Shown here piece after piece: positions 30,164 through 39,374 of a stretch of 64,000 nt of DNA. Each line of letters begins with the position of its first letter. Position 1 is the stretch's first letter. The stretch spans positions 1,109,379 through 1,173,378 of the forward strand of contig NZ_LN879430.1 in the NCBI RefSeq assembly GCF_900070325.1. Direction: 5' to 3'. This DNA comes from Herbinix luporum (GTDB lineage Bacteria > Bacillota > Clostridia > Lachnospirales > Lachnospiraceae). The translations under genes and the position numbers were made by a program. The notes beneath the pieces were generated by a model that worked only from the letters and a program-made list of their open reading frames with translations, made no database searches and had not been told where the DNA came from.

Positions 30164-31405
30164 ATGTTAAGAAGGCTTAAGCACTGGCTTTTAGGTTATC
30201 TGACTGTACATATAAGCGGTAGGTCACCTGAACGATTTATTAATTTATGCAGTAATAGAAGGATTTATATTTGGAATATCATAAGGGAGAATGAAAATTA
30301 TAAATTTAATTTAACTGTTAAAAACTATAAGAAATTAATGCCTATTTTTAGGAAAACAAAGCTTATACCAAAAATAGAGAAGAAACATGGACTGCCCTTT
30401 TTTATCAATAGATACAAGAAAAGAAAGGGCTTTTTTCTGGGCCTTATTATATGTATAATATTGGTATATATTATGTCCTTGTATATTTGGGATATAGAAG
30501 TATTAGGGGGGTCAAAATACACTCCGGAAGCTATATTAAAATTCTTAAGTGAAAATAATATAAAAGCCGGAATAAAAAAAAAGAATATAGATGGCAGTAA
30601 AATTGAGGAAGAAATAAGGCTTGCATATGAAGATATAGGCTGGGTTTCTGCTGAAGTAAAAGGAACCAGACTGATTATTAGGATTAGGGAAACCAATATG
30701 CCTACACCGGTTATAAGGACCACAGCTCCCAGTCATATAGTAGCAACAAAGGATGCTGTTATTAAAGAAATTATAACAAGAAGCGGAACCCCTATGGTAA
30801 AACCCGGAGATGTAGTAAGAAAAGGAGATATATTGGTTTCTGGAATTATAGAAGTAATGGATGACTTTGGGGGCATTCTTTCTAAAAAACCTGTTGTAGC
30901 CAGTGCAGATATAGTTTGCAAATCTTTTTATGACTACTATGACTCCTTTCCCCTAGACCATACAATTAGAATTTTTACTAATAAACAAAAAAAGGGCTAC
31001 TATATCACTTTACTGGGCAAAAAATTATTTTTATATCATCCTAGATATTCCTATAGTATGTATGATATAATTGTTAACGAAAATACACTACATATAACCA
31101 ACACATTTTATCTTCCTTTTCAATATGGCACCATAACAGTTAGGGAATATATAGAACAGAAGGATAAATATTCTGAGAATGAAGCATTAGAAATTGCAAA
31201 GAATAAATTACAAAGATATTTTGATAAATTAAGTGAAAATAAAGTTACTATTACCAAAAATAATGTTGACACAACTATAAAAAACAATACTTGTATATCC
31301 AAGGGACGTATTCTTGTAGAAGAACCTGCTTGGGAATATAAAATAATTGATGAGAGTGAGTGGAGGATCGAACAAACGGATGAGTATAACGGAAACAATA
31401 ATTGA
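30164..31405 (+). CDS. yqfD: Sporulation protein YqfD
   Basis: A 413-residue membrane-anchored protein. The N-terminal basic region (residues 1-85) is followed by a single membrane helix (GFFLGLIICIILVYIMSLYIW, residues about 87-107) and a large extracytoplasmic region that resembles POTRA/FtsQ-like and SpoIVFA-like folds (KGTRLIIRIRETNMP, VKPGDVVRKGDILVSG). It sits between yqfC and phoH exactly as in Bacillus and overlaps phoH by 26 bases. Function in sporulation is not defined. Confidence 0.9.
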   Translation: MLRRLKHWLLGYLTVHISGRSPERFINLCSNRRIYIWNIIRENENYKFNLTVKNYKKLMPIFRKTKLIPKIEKKHGLPFFINRYKKRKGFFLGLIICIILVYIMSLYIWDIEVLGGSKYTPEAILKFLSENNIKAGIKKKNIDGSKIEEEIRLAYEDIGWVSAEVKGTRLIIRIRETNMPTPVIRTTAPSHIVATKDAVIKEIITRSGTPMVKPGDVVRKGDILVSGIIEVMDDFGGILSKKPVVASADIVCKSFYDYYDSFPLDHTIRIFTNKQKKGYYITLLGKKLFLYHPRYSYSMYDIIVNENTLHITNTFYLPFQYGTITVREYIEQKDKYSENEALEIAKNKLQRYFDKLSENKVTITKNNVDTTIKNNTCISKGRILVEEPAWEYKIIDESEWRIEQTDEYNGNNN

Positions 31406-32438
31406 CATACCAATGGAACATGAAAAAAATGTCTTTGGAAATTATGATACCTTTGTAAAAATCATTGAGAAAACCTTAAATGTAACAGTTGTTGAGCGAA
31501 ACGGCGAAATTAAAGTTGTGGGAAATGAAAAAGATGTTTCTAGAGCAATATCTGTATTTATGAAACTTGTAGAGCTGTCAAAAAGAGGCAATACCATTAC
31601 AGAACAGCAAGTAAACTATGCATTATCCCTATCATTCGATGAAAAGGAAAAGGAGATTGTAGAGATAGACAAGGATTTAATCTGTCATACTATTAACGGT
31701 AAACCTATTAAGCCAAAAACCATAGGTCAAAAAAATTATGTGGACTATATCCGCAATAAAATGATTGTATTTGGTATAGGTCCCGCAGGAACCGGTAAGA
31801 CTTACCTGGCCATGGCTATGGCTATAACTGCTTTTAAAAACGATGAAGTAAATAAGATTATTCTTACCCGTCCTGCTATAGAAGCAGGTGAGAAACTGGG
31901 TTTTCTACCCGGGGACCTTCAAAGCAAGGTGGATCCATATTTAAGACCTTTGTATGATGCCCTACATCAGATTATGGGACCCGAAGCTTTTATTAAGAAC
32001 TCCGAAAAAGGCCTGATTGAAGTGGCACCACTGGCATATATGCGTGGTAGAACCTTAGACAATGCCTTTATTATATTGGATGAAGCACAAAATACTACAC
32101 CGGCACAGATGAAAATGTTCCTGACAAGAATCGGATTTGGCTCAAAAGTAGTAATAACCGGTGATCAAACACAAAAGGATCTTCCTAAGGGAACAAAATC
32201 AGGATTAGATGTTGCCATAAAGGTTTTAAGCAAAATAGATGATATCGGCTTTTCTTATTTGACTAACCAGGATGTAGTAAGACATCCCTTGGTACAAAAG
32301 ATTGTTAAAGCTTATGATGCATATGAGGAAAAGCAGAAGCGGTATGAATTAATGGCACAAGAACAACAAAAATTATCCAAAATAAAAAGAGGAATAAAAG
32401 CGGGAAAAATCAGGAGTAATCGTTATGAGAACAGATAG
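31380..32438 (+). CDS. phoH: PhoH family ATPase
   Basis: A 352-residue RecD-like ATPase. The Walker A motif is in FGIGPAGTGKTYLAMAMA and Walker B in AFIILDEAQNTTPAQMKMFLTRIG, followed by VITGDQTQ and a short KH-like N-terminal domain. The family is linked to RNA metabolism and phosphate stress, and is usually followed by pgpH and ybeY, as here. The ATG at 31380 is inside the end of yqfD; GGAGGAT lies upstream. Confidence 0.95.
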   Translation: MSITETIIDIPMEHEKNVFGNYDTFVKIIEKTLNVTVVERNGEIKVVGNEKDVSRAISVFMKLVELSKRGNTITEQQVNYALSLSFDEKEKEIVEIDKDLICHTINGKPIKPKTIGQKNYVDYIRNKMIVFGIGPAGTGKTYLAMAMAITAFKNDEVNKIILTRPAIEAGEKLGFLPGDLQSKVDPYLRPLYDALHQIMGPEAFIKNSEKGLIEVAPLAYMRGRTLDNAFIILDEAQNTTPAQMKMFLTRIGFGSKVVITGDQTQKDLPKGTKSGLDVAIKVLSKIDDIGFSYLTNQDVVRHPLVQKIVKAYDAYEEKQKRYELMAQEQQKLSKIKRGIKAGKIRSNRYENR

Positions 32439-33717
32439 TAAATTATCTAAAAAAATTGATAATCTATCTAAATCCATCTTGTTATTGACCTTATTGCCCA
32501 TAATTTCTGTATTTATAGTTGGGTTAACAGGTATGCTTAACAAAATGGAATTTACAGCTATTCTAAAAATTAGTATCATAACCCTTTTACTTACTTCGAT
32601 TATTTTACTCTATATACGGCTAAGTAACCATATTCTTAAATTAAGATTTGCCAAAAGCATAATTATTATTTCATATATAGTATCCCTATTGCTGATTATG
32701 CTTCCAAATAATCCCCAAATCTATAGTTTTTGGATGTTAGGGGGCATATTAATAGCCATGGTTATTGACAGTAAGTTGGGATTATTGGTATACTTTAACA
32801 TAACTTTTATATTAAGCATAAGATTATCTCTTGAACCGGAAACTATTATACATTTTTTAATTATGGGCATATTATTTGTACTTTTATCTAATGCCCTTAA
32901 AAGTAAGTCCACAGTAATATATGCCTCGATTATTTTACTTTCTACCAATATTACTTTGGCATTTATTATGAATAATTTTTTTATTGAAGCAAAAACTGAC
33001 TATAATTATTTGGCTTCATTTTTTAGTATCTTTGCGGTACTTGTTACCGCCTTTTTATTATCTTCACTACATAAGAGGGTAACAAATAATTACCTACTAA
33101 GTAAAGAAGAAACAATAATTAATAGTGACGACACCAAAGATGCAATTAATAGTGAAATTAAGATTCAAGAAAAAATAAGCCTTGTTGAAAAAGCCAGGAC
33201 AAGTTATGATGTTTTGTTATCTGATGATAATGAACTGCTACTTAGGATGAAAAATTACTCGGAAAATCTTTATAAGCATTGTAAGTTAATCGGAGATTTA
33301 TCTGGTCGGGCAGCTAATTATATAGATGCCGATGAAGATTTGGCCCGTGCCGGAGGGTATTATCATGAAGTAGGTAAAATCATAGGGAAAAACTATATAG
33401 AAGAAGGCTTAAAACTGGCAGAAGAATATTCATTTCCTGAAAAACTGAAAGAAATAATTAAACAACACAATATAAAGTATGATAAACCTACTTTTATTGA
33501 AGCCGCTATCGTAATGATTTCAGATAATGTGGCAACCACTATAGAGTACATAGATAAAACCGGTGATCAAAAGTTTACATCAGATAAAATTATTGATAAC
33601 ATATTCCGTATAAGGATGGACAAAGGTACTTTTGATGAATCCGGCTTATCTGTAAGGGATTTTAAACTCTTAAAGGAGTTTTATAAAAAAGAGTTTGGAC
33701 CTAAGGATAGTGATTAG
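32425..33717 (+). CDS. PgpH/YqfF-like membrane HD protein lacking the extracellular domain, with altered HD residues
   Basis: A 430-residue protein in the place normally taken by the c-di-AMP phosphodiesterase PgpH (YqfF) between phoH and ybeY. One N-terminal membrane segment (residues 18-38) is followed directly by about seven more (46-215); the large extracellular 7TMR-HDED domain that separates the first helix from the rest in PgpH is absent. The cytoplasmic C-terminal half resembles the PgpH HD domain (YKHCKLIGDLSGRAANYI, AGGYYHEVGKI, IIKQHN, ISDNVA) but HD is H314-E315, the HH pair is H348-N349, and about 25 residues with the central PYFF/AHTKDG part are missing. It may be catalytically dead or altered. 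It overlaps phoH by 14 bases. Confidence 0.8.
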   Translation: MRTDSKLSKKIDNLSKSILLLTLLPIISVFIVGLTGMLNKMEFTAILKISIITLLLTSIILLYIRLSNHILKLRFAKSIIIISYIVSLLLIMLPNNPQIYSFWMLGGILIAMVIDSKLGLLVYFNITFILSIRLSLEPETIIHFLIMGILFVLLSNALKSKSTVIYASIILLSTNITLAFIMNNFFIEAKTDYNYLASFFSIFAVLVTAFLLSSLHKRVTNNYLLSKEETIINSDDTKDAINSEIKIQEKISLVEKARTSYDVLLSDDNELLLRMKNYSENLYKHCKLIGDLSGRAANYIDADEDLARAGGYYHEVGKIIGKNYIEEGLKLAEEYSFPEKLKEIIKQHNIKYDKPTFIEAAIVMISDNVATTIEYIDKTGDQKFTSDKIIDNIFRIRMDKGTFDESGLSVRDFKLLKEFYKKEFGPKDSD

Positions 33718-33741
33718 GCATAACAAAGGAGGATTTTTCCC

Positions 33742-34239
33742 TTGACCATTCATATTGACAATGAATCAACACAGCAAGTGGATTTTGATTATAATAAGCT
33801 TATAGAAAGTACAATACTAAAATGTCTAGATTATGAAAAATGTCCTTATGAGGCAGAAATTAGCATTCTTCTTACTGATGATAATGAGATAAAGGAAATT
33901 AACAAGCAATATAGGGGTATTGATGCTGCTACGGATGTATTATCCTTTCCTGCCATTGAATATGGTACCCCAGGGGATTTTTCTGATTTAGAGAAGTCAG
34001 AAGAAGAGTATTTTAACCCCGATACTGGGGAGTTAATACTTGGAGACATTGTAATATCAGTAGAACGGGCAATAAAGCAGGCAGAAGAATATGGCCATTC
34101 ATTAAAAAGGGAAATAGCCTTTTTAACTGCCCATAGTATGTTTCATCTAATGGGATATGATCATATGACAGATGATGAAAGAACTATAATGGAGGCAAAA
34201 CAAAAAGAAGTTTTAGACTTATTAAATATTTCAAGATAA
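33742..34239 (+). CDS. ybeY: Endoribonuclease YbeY (rRNA maturation factor)
   Basis: A 165-residue zinc-dependent RNase involved in 16S rRNA 3'-end processing and ribosome quality control. The three-His zinc motif is present in FLTAHSMFHLMGYDHMTDDE, and the upstream RGIDAATDVLSFP is conserved. Start is TTG at 33742, 9 bases after AGGAGG; no ATG gives a sensible N-terminus. An insert at residues 74-95 (PGDFSDLEKSEEEYFNPD) is longer than in E. coli, as is usual in Firmicutes. Confidence 0.96.
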   Translation: MTIHIDNESTQQVDFDYNKLIESTILKCLDYEKCPYEAEISILLTDDNEIKEINKQYRGIDAATDVLSFPAIEYGTPGDFSDLEKSEEEYFNPDTGELILGDIVISVERAIKQAEEYGHSLKREIAFLTAHSMFHLMGYDHMTDDERTIMEAKQKEVLDLLNISR

Positions 34240-34287
34240 TTTGAAGCAAATAAATTTAAAGATAAGAGTTTGAAAGGTATGTGTGGT

Positions 34288-35373
34288 ATGAAAAATATGA
34301 AAAAAACAATTAGTTTAATCCTTATATTTTTTCTTGTTATTGTAGTGGGAGCTTGCAAGAAGAAACCCAAAGAAGACAATACTACAAAGGACAAGCCTAG
34401 TCCTACTCCAATTACCTTAGAGCCTACACAAGCTCCGGAAATTGAAGATACCCATGAAGGGGAGATGAGAAGTCATTTATCAGGGCTTTGGGTACCTGTT
34501 GAAATAGGTACTAAGCGTCCTTATGCTATACAATTTAGTAATTTTAAAACCGTAAGAAATCAATGGGGTATTGGTCAAGCTGACATAGTGTATGAAGCTT
34601 TAGTTGAAGGAGGCATTACAAGGCTCCTTGCAATCGGTCAAAATTTTACCGGTGACAGAATTGGTTCTATAAGAAGTTCTAGACATTATTTTGTTAGCTT
34701 TGCCGATGAATATGATGCTATATATATCCATTTTGGAAAAACAAAGTATGCTGTATCAAAGATAAAAGAATTGGGTATTGATAACCTAGACGGTGAGACG
34801 GGCCTTGGAAATACCGTATTTTACCGGGATAAATCTATGAAAGCACCCCATAATGCATTTACCAGCTTAGATCAGATTTTATTAGGTATTGAGAAAAAAG
34901 ATTATAGGACTGAGCTTAATTCTGATTATGAGCCCCATTTTAGCTTTTATAAGGAGGATACCGATCTTTTAACAGATACAAGTTGCAATAAAATTACTAT
35001 CAATTATCCATACAATAAGCCCTATTTAGTTTATAATTCAGAAGACAAGCTTTACTATAGATATCAATTTGATGAGATTCATAAGGATTCTAATACCGAC
35101 AAGCAGCTGACATTTAAAAATATTATTGTACAGTTTGTTAAGGAATGGAATATTGATAAGAATGGTTATCAGACCATGGATTTGGAAAATGCCCAAGGTA
35201 CCGGTTATTATATTACCAATGGCAAAATGGAACCCATAACATGGAAGAAAAATGAAAGCAAAAAATGGATGAGATATTATAATTCATCCGGTGAAGAATT
35301 GACAATAAACCCCGGTAAGACTTATATAGCAATTTATCCAAATAATAAGACAGAAAATGTGGTTTTAGAGTAA
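34288..35373 (+). CDS. YerB-type lipoprotein (DUF3048)
   Basis: A 361-residue predicted lipoprotein. The signal peptide ends with lipobox VGAC (Cys23); a Lys/Thr/Pro-rich linker follows (residues 25-55), then the DUF3048 domain with RPYAIQFSNF, QWGIGQADIVYEALVEGGITRLLAI and IGSIRSSRHYFVSFADEYDAIYIHFGKT. The family is found in Firmicutes; its function is not known. The ATG at 34288 is 10 bases after AAAGGT; several in-frame alternatives (TTG 34270, ATG 34279, ATG 34297) exist. Not part of the phoH-ybeY coupling (48 bases gap). Confidence 0.9.
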   Translation: MKNMKKTISLILIFFLVIVVGACKKKPKEDNTTKDKPSPTPITLEPTQAPEIEDTHEGEMRSHLSGLWVPVEIGTKRPYAIQFSNFKTVRNQWGIGQADIVYEALVEGGITRLLAIGQNFTGDRIGSIRSSRHYFVSFADEYDAIYIHFGKTKYAVSKIKELGIDNLDGETGLGNTVFYRDKSMKAPHNAFTSLDQILLGIEKKDYRTELNSDYEPHFSFYKEDTDLLTDTSCNKITINYPYNKPYLVYNSEDKLYYRYQFDEIHKDSNTDKQLTFKNIIVQFVKEWNIDKNGYQTMDLENAQGTGYYITNGKMEPITWKKNESKKWMRYYNSSGEELTINPGKTYIAIYPNNKTENVVLE

Positions 35374-35410
35374 GGATTTTAAATGCATAAGATAAATCCT
35401 TAAATAGAAT

Positions 35411-35438
35411 AGGCAAATAAGGGGGATATTTGCCTTTT
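35411..35438 (+). terminator. Terminator-like hairpin just ahead of the flippase gene
   Basis: AGGCAAATA (35411-35419) and TATTTGCCT (35427-35435) form a 9-bp stem with a 7-base loop, followed by TTT then AAAAAGGAG. A second stem, TAAGGATTT/AAATCCTTA, lies at 35371-35402. The hairpin ends almost at the ribosome-binding site of the next gene, leaving no room for a promoter in between. Confidence 0.6.
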
Positions 35439-35453
35439 AAAAAGGAGAGTAAC

Positions 35454-37139
35454 ATGGATACATACAATAATAAAGGAAATCAATTTTTGCTTCAAGGCAG
35501 TATACTTGCTGCCTCTTCCTTAATTGTACGGATGATAGGATTGATTTACCGTATACCCATGACCCGTATTATAGGCGATGAGGGTATGGGTTTATATACA
35601 GTAGCTTATGAATTATATAGCATAGCTCTTATTCTTTCGTCATATAGCTTACCTTTAGCTGTATCAAAATTAGTTGCAGCTAAAAATATCACCAGAGAAT
35701 ATAGAAATTCTTTTCGTATTTTTATATGTGCTATGGGCTTTGCTTTGGTAGTGGGAACTATTGCCACCTTAGTATTATTTTTAGGAGCAGATTTTTTTGC
35801 CACGGTACTTAATAACGATGCTAATGCCATACTTCCCATTAGGGTTTTAGCTCCTACTTTATTTGTATTTTCAATTATGGGAGTATTCCGTGGCTTTTAT
35901 CAGGGAAAAAATACTATGGTACCCACGGCTATTTCTCAGGTTATTGAACAAATTGTAAATGCAGTAGTCAGTGTTCTGGCCGCTTATGTCTTTATGAAAA
36001 ACAATAGTGCTTCGGAGCAAATAGCAGCTTACGGTGCTGCCGGAGCCACCTTGGGAACCCTAATGGGGGCTATAGCCGGACTTTTGTTTTTAATGTTTGT
36101 TTATATGGTATATAGACCTACATTAAGAAAGCAAATCATAGCTGATAGAATTAGTAAAACTGATAGTTATAAAGATATATTGAAAATCTTGATAATAACC
36201 ATATCTCCTATAATCCTTAGTCAGACCGTATATCATATAAGCGGAGTTATCGATAATGCTATGTTTGGAAATATAATGGCCACTAAGGAAATAAGTTATT
36301 TTGATAGTACGGTTTTTGCCGGTAGTAAGCCCGGTACTTTATATACATCAGAAAACATCAGTATTCTCTTGGGTATATACGGCAACAAGTACCGTAATCT
36401 ATCCAATGTACCGGTGGCCATAGCTACTGCCATAGGTACCGCTGTTGTTACAAGTATTGCTGCAGCAAAAGCTAGGGGAATGTATGGTTATATTCGAAGT
36501 AAAACCCATATAGCAATCAAGTTTAATATGATTATTGCAATCCCTGCTGCTATAGGAATGGGAGTATTGGCTTATCCGATTCTTAATATGCTTTTTCCCG
36601 GTTCCCGCCAACTGGATGCCAATTATTTAACCCTAGGCTCCATGGCAATTGTATTTTATGCATATTCAACGGTAACAACCTCAATACTTCAAGGTATAAA
36701 TAAGCTTCAGGTACCGGTAATTAACTCTGCCATATCCTTAGGTTTTCATGTGGTCTTGTTATACTTATTACTAAAGTATACACCTCTTAGCGGATACAGC
36801 CTTGTTATAGGTAATGTTACCTTTGCCTTGGTGGTATGTGTACTTAATTGGATGTCTCTAAAAAAATATTTGAATTACAAACAAGAAATTCTAAAGACCT
36901 TTATTATACCTAGTGTAAGCGCAGGCCTTATGGGAGTTTCAACTTATTTTATTCATCGTGGGTTATATAAATGGACTTCTAACAATACCCTTTCCACAAT
37001 AATTTCTTTATTAGCAGCAGTAATTATATATTTCGCTTTACTGATTTTCTTGAAGGGTATAGATGAAGAAGAGTTAGAGAGTATGCCCAAAGGAGATTTA
37101 ATTATACGATTTTTACATTTCCTTCGTATTCTTAGGTAG
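35454..37139 (+). CDS. MurJ/SpoVB-type polysaccharide or lipid flippase (MOP superfamily)
   Basis: A 561-residue polytopic protein with about 14 membrane segments. The N-terminus (GSILAASSLIVRMIGLIYRIPMTRIIGDEGMGLY) is typical of SpoVB/YtgP/MurJ proteins, which flip lipid II or related undecaprenyl-linked precursors. It could be the vegetative MurJ-like flippase or the spore cortex-specific SpoVB; sequence alone does not decide, and the surrounding spore-type genes lean slightly to the latter. The ATG at 35454 follows AAAAAGGAGAG. Confidence 0.88.
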   Translation: MDTYNNKGNQFLLQGSILAASSLIVRMIGLIYRIPMTRIIGDEGMGLYTVAYELYSIALILSSYSLPLAVSKLVAAKNITREYRNSFRIFICAMGFALVVGTIATLVLFLGADFFATVLNNDANAILPIRVLAPTLFVFSIMGVFRGFYQGKNTMVPTAISQVIEQIVNAVVSVLAAYVFMKNNSASEQIAAYGAAGATLGTLMGAIAGLLFLMFVYMVYRPTLRKQIIADRISKTDSYKDILKILIITISPIILSQTVYHISGVIDNAMFGNIMATKEISYFDSTVFAGSKPGTLYTSENISILLGIYGNKYRNLSNVPVAIATAIGTAVVTSIAAAKARGMYGYIRSKTHIAIKFNMIIAIPAAIGMGVLAYPILNMLFPGSRQLDANYLTLGSMAIVFYAYSTVTTSILQGINKLQVPVINSAISLGFHVVLLYLLLKYTPLSGYSLVIGNVTFALVVCVLNWMSLKKYLNYKQEILKTFIIPSVSAGLMGVSTYFIHRGLYKWTSNNTLSTIISLLAAVIIYFALLIFLKGIDEEELESMPKGDLIIRFLHFLRILR

Positions 37140-37216
37140 ACTTGTAATAAACACAAAAACAATACATGTATAAATATGTAAATAAGGGGAAAAATATATG
37201 CCAAAGGAGTGGTTTT

Positions 37217-37918
37217 ATGAAACTCAAGAAGGCATATATTTTTGTTTTGGGATTTTTAGTCTTAGCTTTCTTTTTTAGTTTATGCTACTATTTAAGCTAT
37301 TTACATGCTTTACGTCAATTTAACAACAAAGCCATAGAAAGATCAGATGAACTTGCCGAACTTCATGGGGATTTGATACCTACACCCATAACAACTACGG
37401 ATAATAGTGATATGGCTGAAAATAATGAAGAGCTTGATTCAAATGATCATGTGTCAGTTGGAGTGCAAGATGAGCCCATTATCCTTCCTAGCACTAAGTA
37501 TATTCTTGAAGTTTATGACCGAAAGGAAGGTAAAATAGAAGAAATCGAGCAAAATCCTCCGGGAGATTTAGTGGGACTTACCAGGGCTGAAGTAGAACAA
37601 TATTTGGATGAATATATGAAGGATCTGACCTTGTCTGAATATAATAATGGCTTGCTTTCTTATGAACTGATATCTTTTTCAGATAAAGCTGTTAAATTCA
37701 GAAAAAGTTATGATGCAGATATAGTACCCTATAGATTTTACGTAGTTGTAAAAAACGGTTATGTTGTAGTATATAACAGCGACTTAAAATCAGTATATGA
37801 TTATACCTATATAGAGGCCGAAAATCTTCCTGAAGAGGATAGGATAGCCCTAAGCCAAGGAATTTATGTTGATAATATCGACGATTTATATGCATTATTA
37901 GAAAGTTATACCAGCTAA
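37217..37918 (+). CDS. Membrane-anchored protein with BofC-like C-terminal domain
   Basis: A 233-residue protein with an N-terminal membrane anchor (residues 5-30), an acidic, Asp/Asn/Thr-rich linker (residues 45-85) and a folded C-terminal part with NPPGDLVGLTRAEVEQYLDEY, YRFYVVVKNGYVVVYN and LPEEDRIALSQGIYVDNIDDLYALLESYTS. The last segment resembles BofC C-terminal domains of clostridial proteins (recognition from memory). BofC in Bacillus restrains SpoIVB in the forespore intermembrane space. ATG 37217 follows AAAGGAGTGG. Confidence 0.6.
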   Translation: MKLKKAYIFVLGFLVLAFFFSLCYYLSYLHALRQFNNKAIERSDELAELHGDLIPTPITTTDNSDMAENNEELDSNDHVSVGVQDEPIILPSTKYILEVYDRKEGKIEEIEQNPPGDLVGLTRAEVEQYLDEYMKDLTLSEYNNGLLSYELISFSDKAVKFRKSYDADIVPYRFYVVVKNGYVVVYNSDLKSVYDYTYIEAENLPEEDRIALSQGIYVDNIDDLYALLESYTS

Positions 37919-37931
37919 ATAATCTTCAAGA

Positions 37932-37968
37932 GCTGCCAAGGTAAAGAAAACTTGGCAGCAATTTTTTT
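37932..37968 (+). terminator. Intrinsic terminator after the BofC-like gene
   Basis: GCTGCCAAG (37932-37940) and CTTGGCAGC (37951-37959) form a 9-bp stem with a 10-base loop, followed by AATTTTTTT. Confidence 0.95.
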
Positions 37969-38043
37969 GGAAAAGATTTCTTAGATTTAGATTATTGCTT
38001 TATTAAAATATAACTAATTATCTATTAATAAAACAAGAAAGTC

Positions 38044-38072
38044 TTGAATTAAATCTTAGGGTAAAATATAAT
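38044..38072 (+). promoter_or_regulatory. Sigma-A promoter of the yhiN-proBA-hfl region
   Basis: TTGAAT (38044-38049), 17-base spacer, TATAAT (38067-38072), 40 bases before the TTG start. It follows a terminator and probably drives the next several genes. Confidence 0.85.
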
Positions 38073-38111
38073 TAAACAAATACAAATGACCGAAATCCGG
38101 GAGGTTAATCA

Positions 38112-39341
38112 TTGGATTATGATATTATTATAGTCGGTGCCGGTGCTTCAGGGCTTATGGCAGCCATAGCAGCAGCCAGAAATGGGGCTTCCGTTCTTAT
38201 TATTGAACAGAAAGAAAAAGCAGGTAAAAAAATACTGGCAACCGGCAATGGAAAATGTAATTATACTAATATGTATCAAGCAGCTGATTGTTACCGTAGT
38301 GATGACAGTACATTTGCTATGAAGGTACTGTCTAATTTTGACCATCATCAGACTTTACAATTTTTTGAGAAATTGGGTATTATCCCAAAAGAAAGAAATG
38401 GTTATATATATCCCAATTCCGAGCAGGCACTTAGCATAGTCTCTGTCCTGCTAATGGAATGTGAAAGATTAAATGTTAAGATTATTTATAATGAAAAAGT
38501 AAATGGGGTTTTGAAACCGGATTTTACCTTGATTACGGAAAGAACAGATAAAACTAAGGCTTCATATTTCGGAAAAAAATTAATCTTGGCAACGGGAGGC
38601 TGTGCCTCTCCTAAGCTGGGATCTGACGGAAGCGGGTATGTACTGGCTAAGGCATTTGGCCATAATATTATTAAACCTTTACCTGCCTTGGTTTCTCTAA
38701 AATCCCCTGATAAGTTTTGTAAGAAGGTATCCGGTGTTAGGACTCAGGCTAGGGTTAGTGCATACCAAGAAGCAAAGTTTCTTTCCTGTGAAGAGGGAGA
38801 AATACTTTTTACAGATTATGGTATATCGGGAATCCCTATTATGCAGCTAAGTAGATTTGTTTCAAAATCCCTTGATATGGGTAAATCGGTTCACTTAATT
38901 TTAGATTTGTTTTTTAAATATACCGAAGAAGAACTTAGAGAGATATTAATTAACCGTTGTAAAAATAATCCTTATAAATCCTTAGAAGAGATGTTAGTAG
39001 GTATGTTTAATCATAAACTAAATCATATTATACTTAAGGAAGCTAAGCTGGACTTAAAATTACCCTGTCATAAGTTAAGTAAATCAGATATAATAAAACT
39101 TAGCAAAAAAATAAAGAGTTTTCCGGTGAGAATTAATGGTAGCAACTCCTTCGACTTTGCACAGGTAACTTCAGGAGGAGTATCAACCGGGGAGATAAAT
39201 CCTTATACTATGGAATCTAAAAAGAAAAAGAATTTATATCTAACCGGTGAATTAATTGATGTGGACGGAACCTGTGGGGGCTATAATCTACAATGGGCAT
39301 GGAGTACAGGATATATTGCCGGAACTTGTGCATGGAGATAA
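38112..39341 (+). CDS. FAD-dependent oxidoreductase of the HI0933/YhiN family
   Basis: A 409-residue flavoprotein. The N-terminal dinucleotide-binding motif is IIIVGAGASGLMAAIAAARNG; other landmarks are AGKKILATGNGKCNYTN, LATGGCASPKLGSDGSGY and the C-terminal TSGGVSTGEINPYTME and LYLTGELIDVDGTCGGYNLQWAWSTG. The family is widespread and sometimes called aminoacetone-oxidase-like; its substrate is unsure. Start is TTG at 38112 after GGGAGG. The gene is 33 bases ahead of proB. Confidence 0.9.
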   Translation: MDYDIIIVGAGASGLMAAIAAARNGASVLIIEQKEKAGKKILATGNGKCNYTNMYQAADCYRSDDSTFAMKVLSNFDHHQTLQFFEKLGIIPKERNGYIYPNSEQALSIVSVLLMECERLNVKIIYNEKVNGVLKPDFTLITERTDKTKASYFGKKLILATGGCASPKLGSDGSGYVLAKAFGHNIIKPLPALVSLKSPDKFCKKVSGVRTQARVSAYQEAKFLSCEEGEILFTDYGISGIPIMQLSRFVSKSLDMGKSVHLILDLFFKYTEEELREILINRCKNNPYKSLEEMLVGMFNHKLNHIILKEAKLDLKLPCHKLSKSDIIKLSKKIKSFPVRINGSNSFDFAQVTSGGVSTGEINPYTMESKKKKNLYLTGELIDVDGTCGGYNLQWAWSTGYIAGTCAWR

Positions 39342-39374
39342 TAGCTACAATAAATATACTTGGAGGTAACATAA

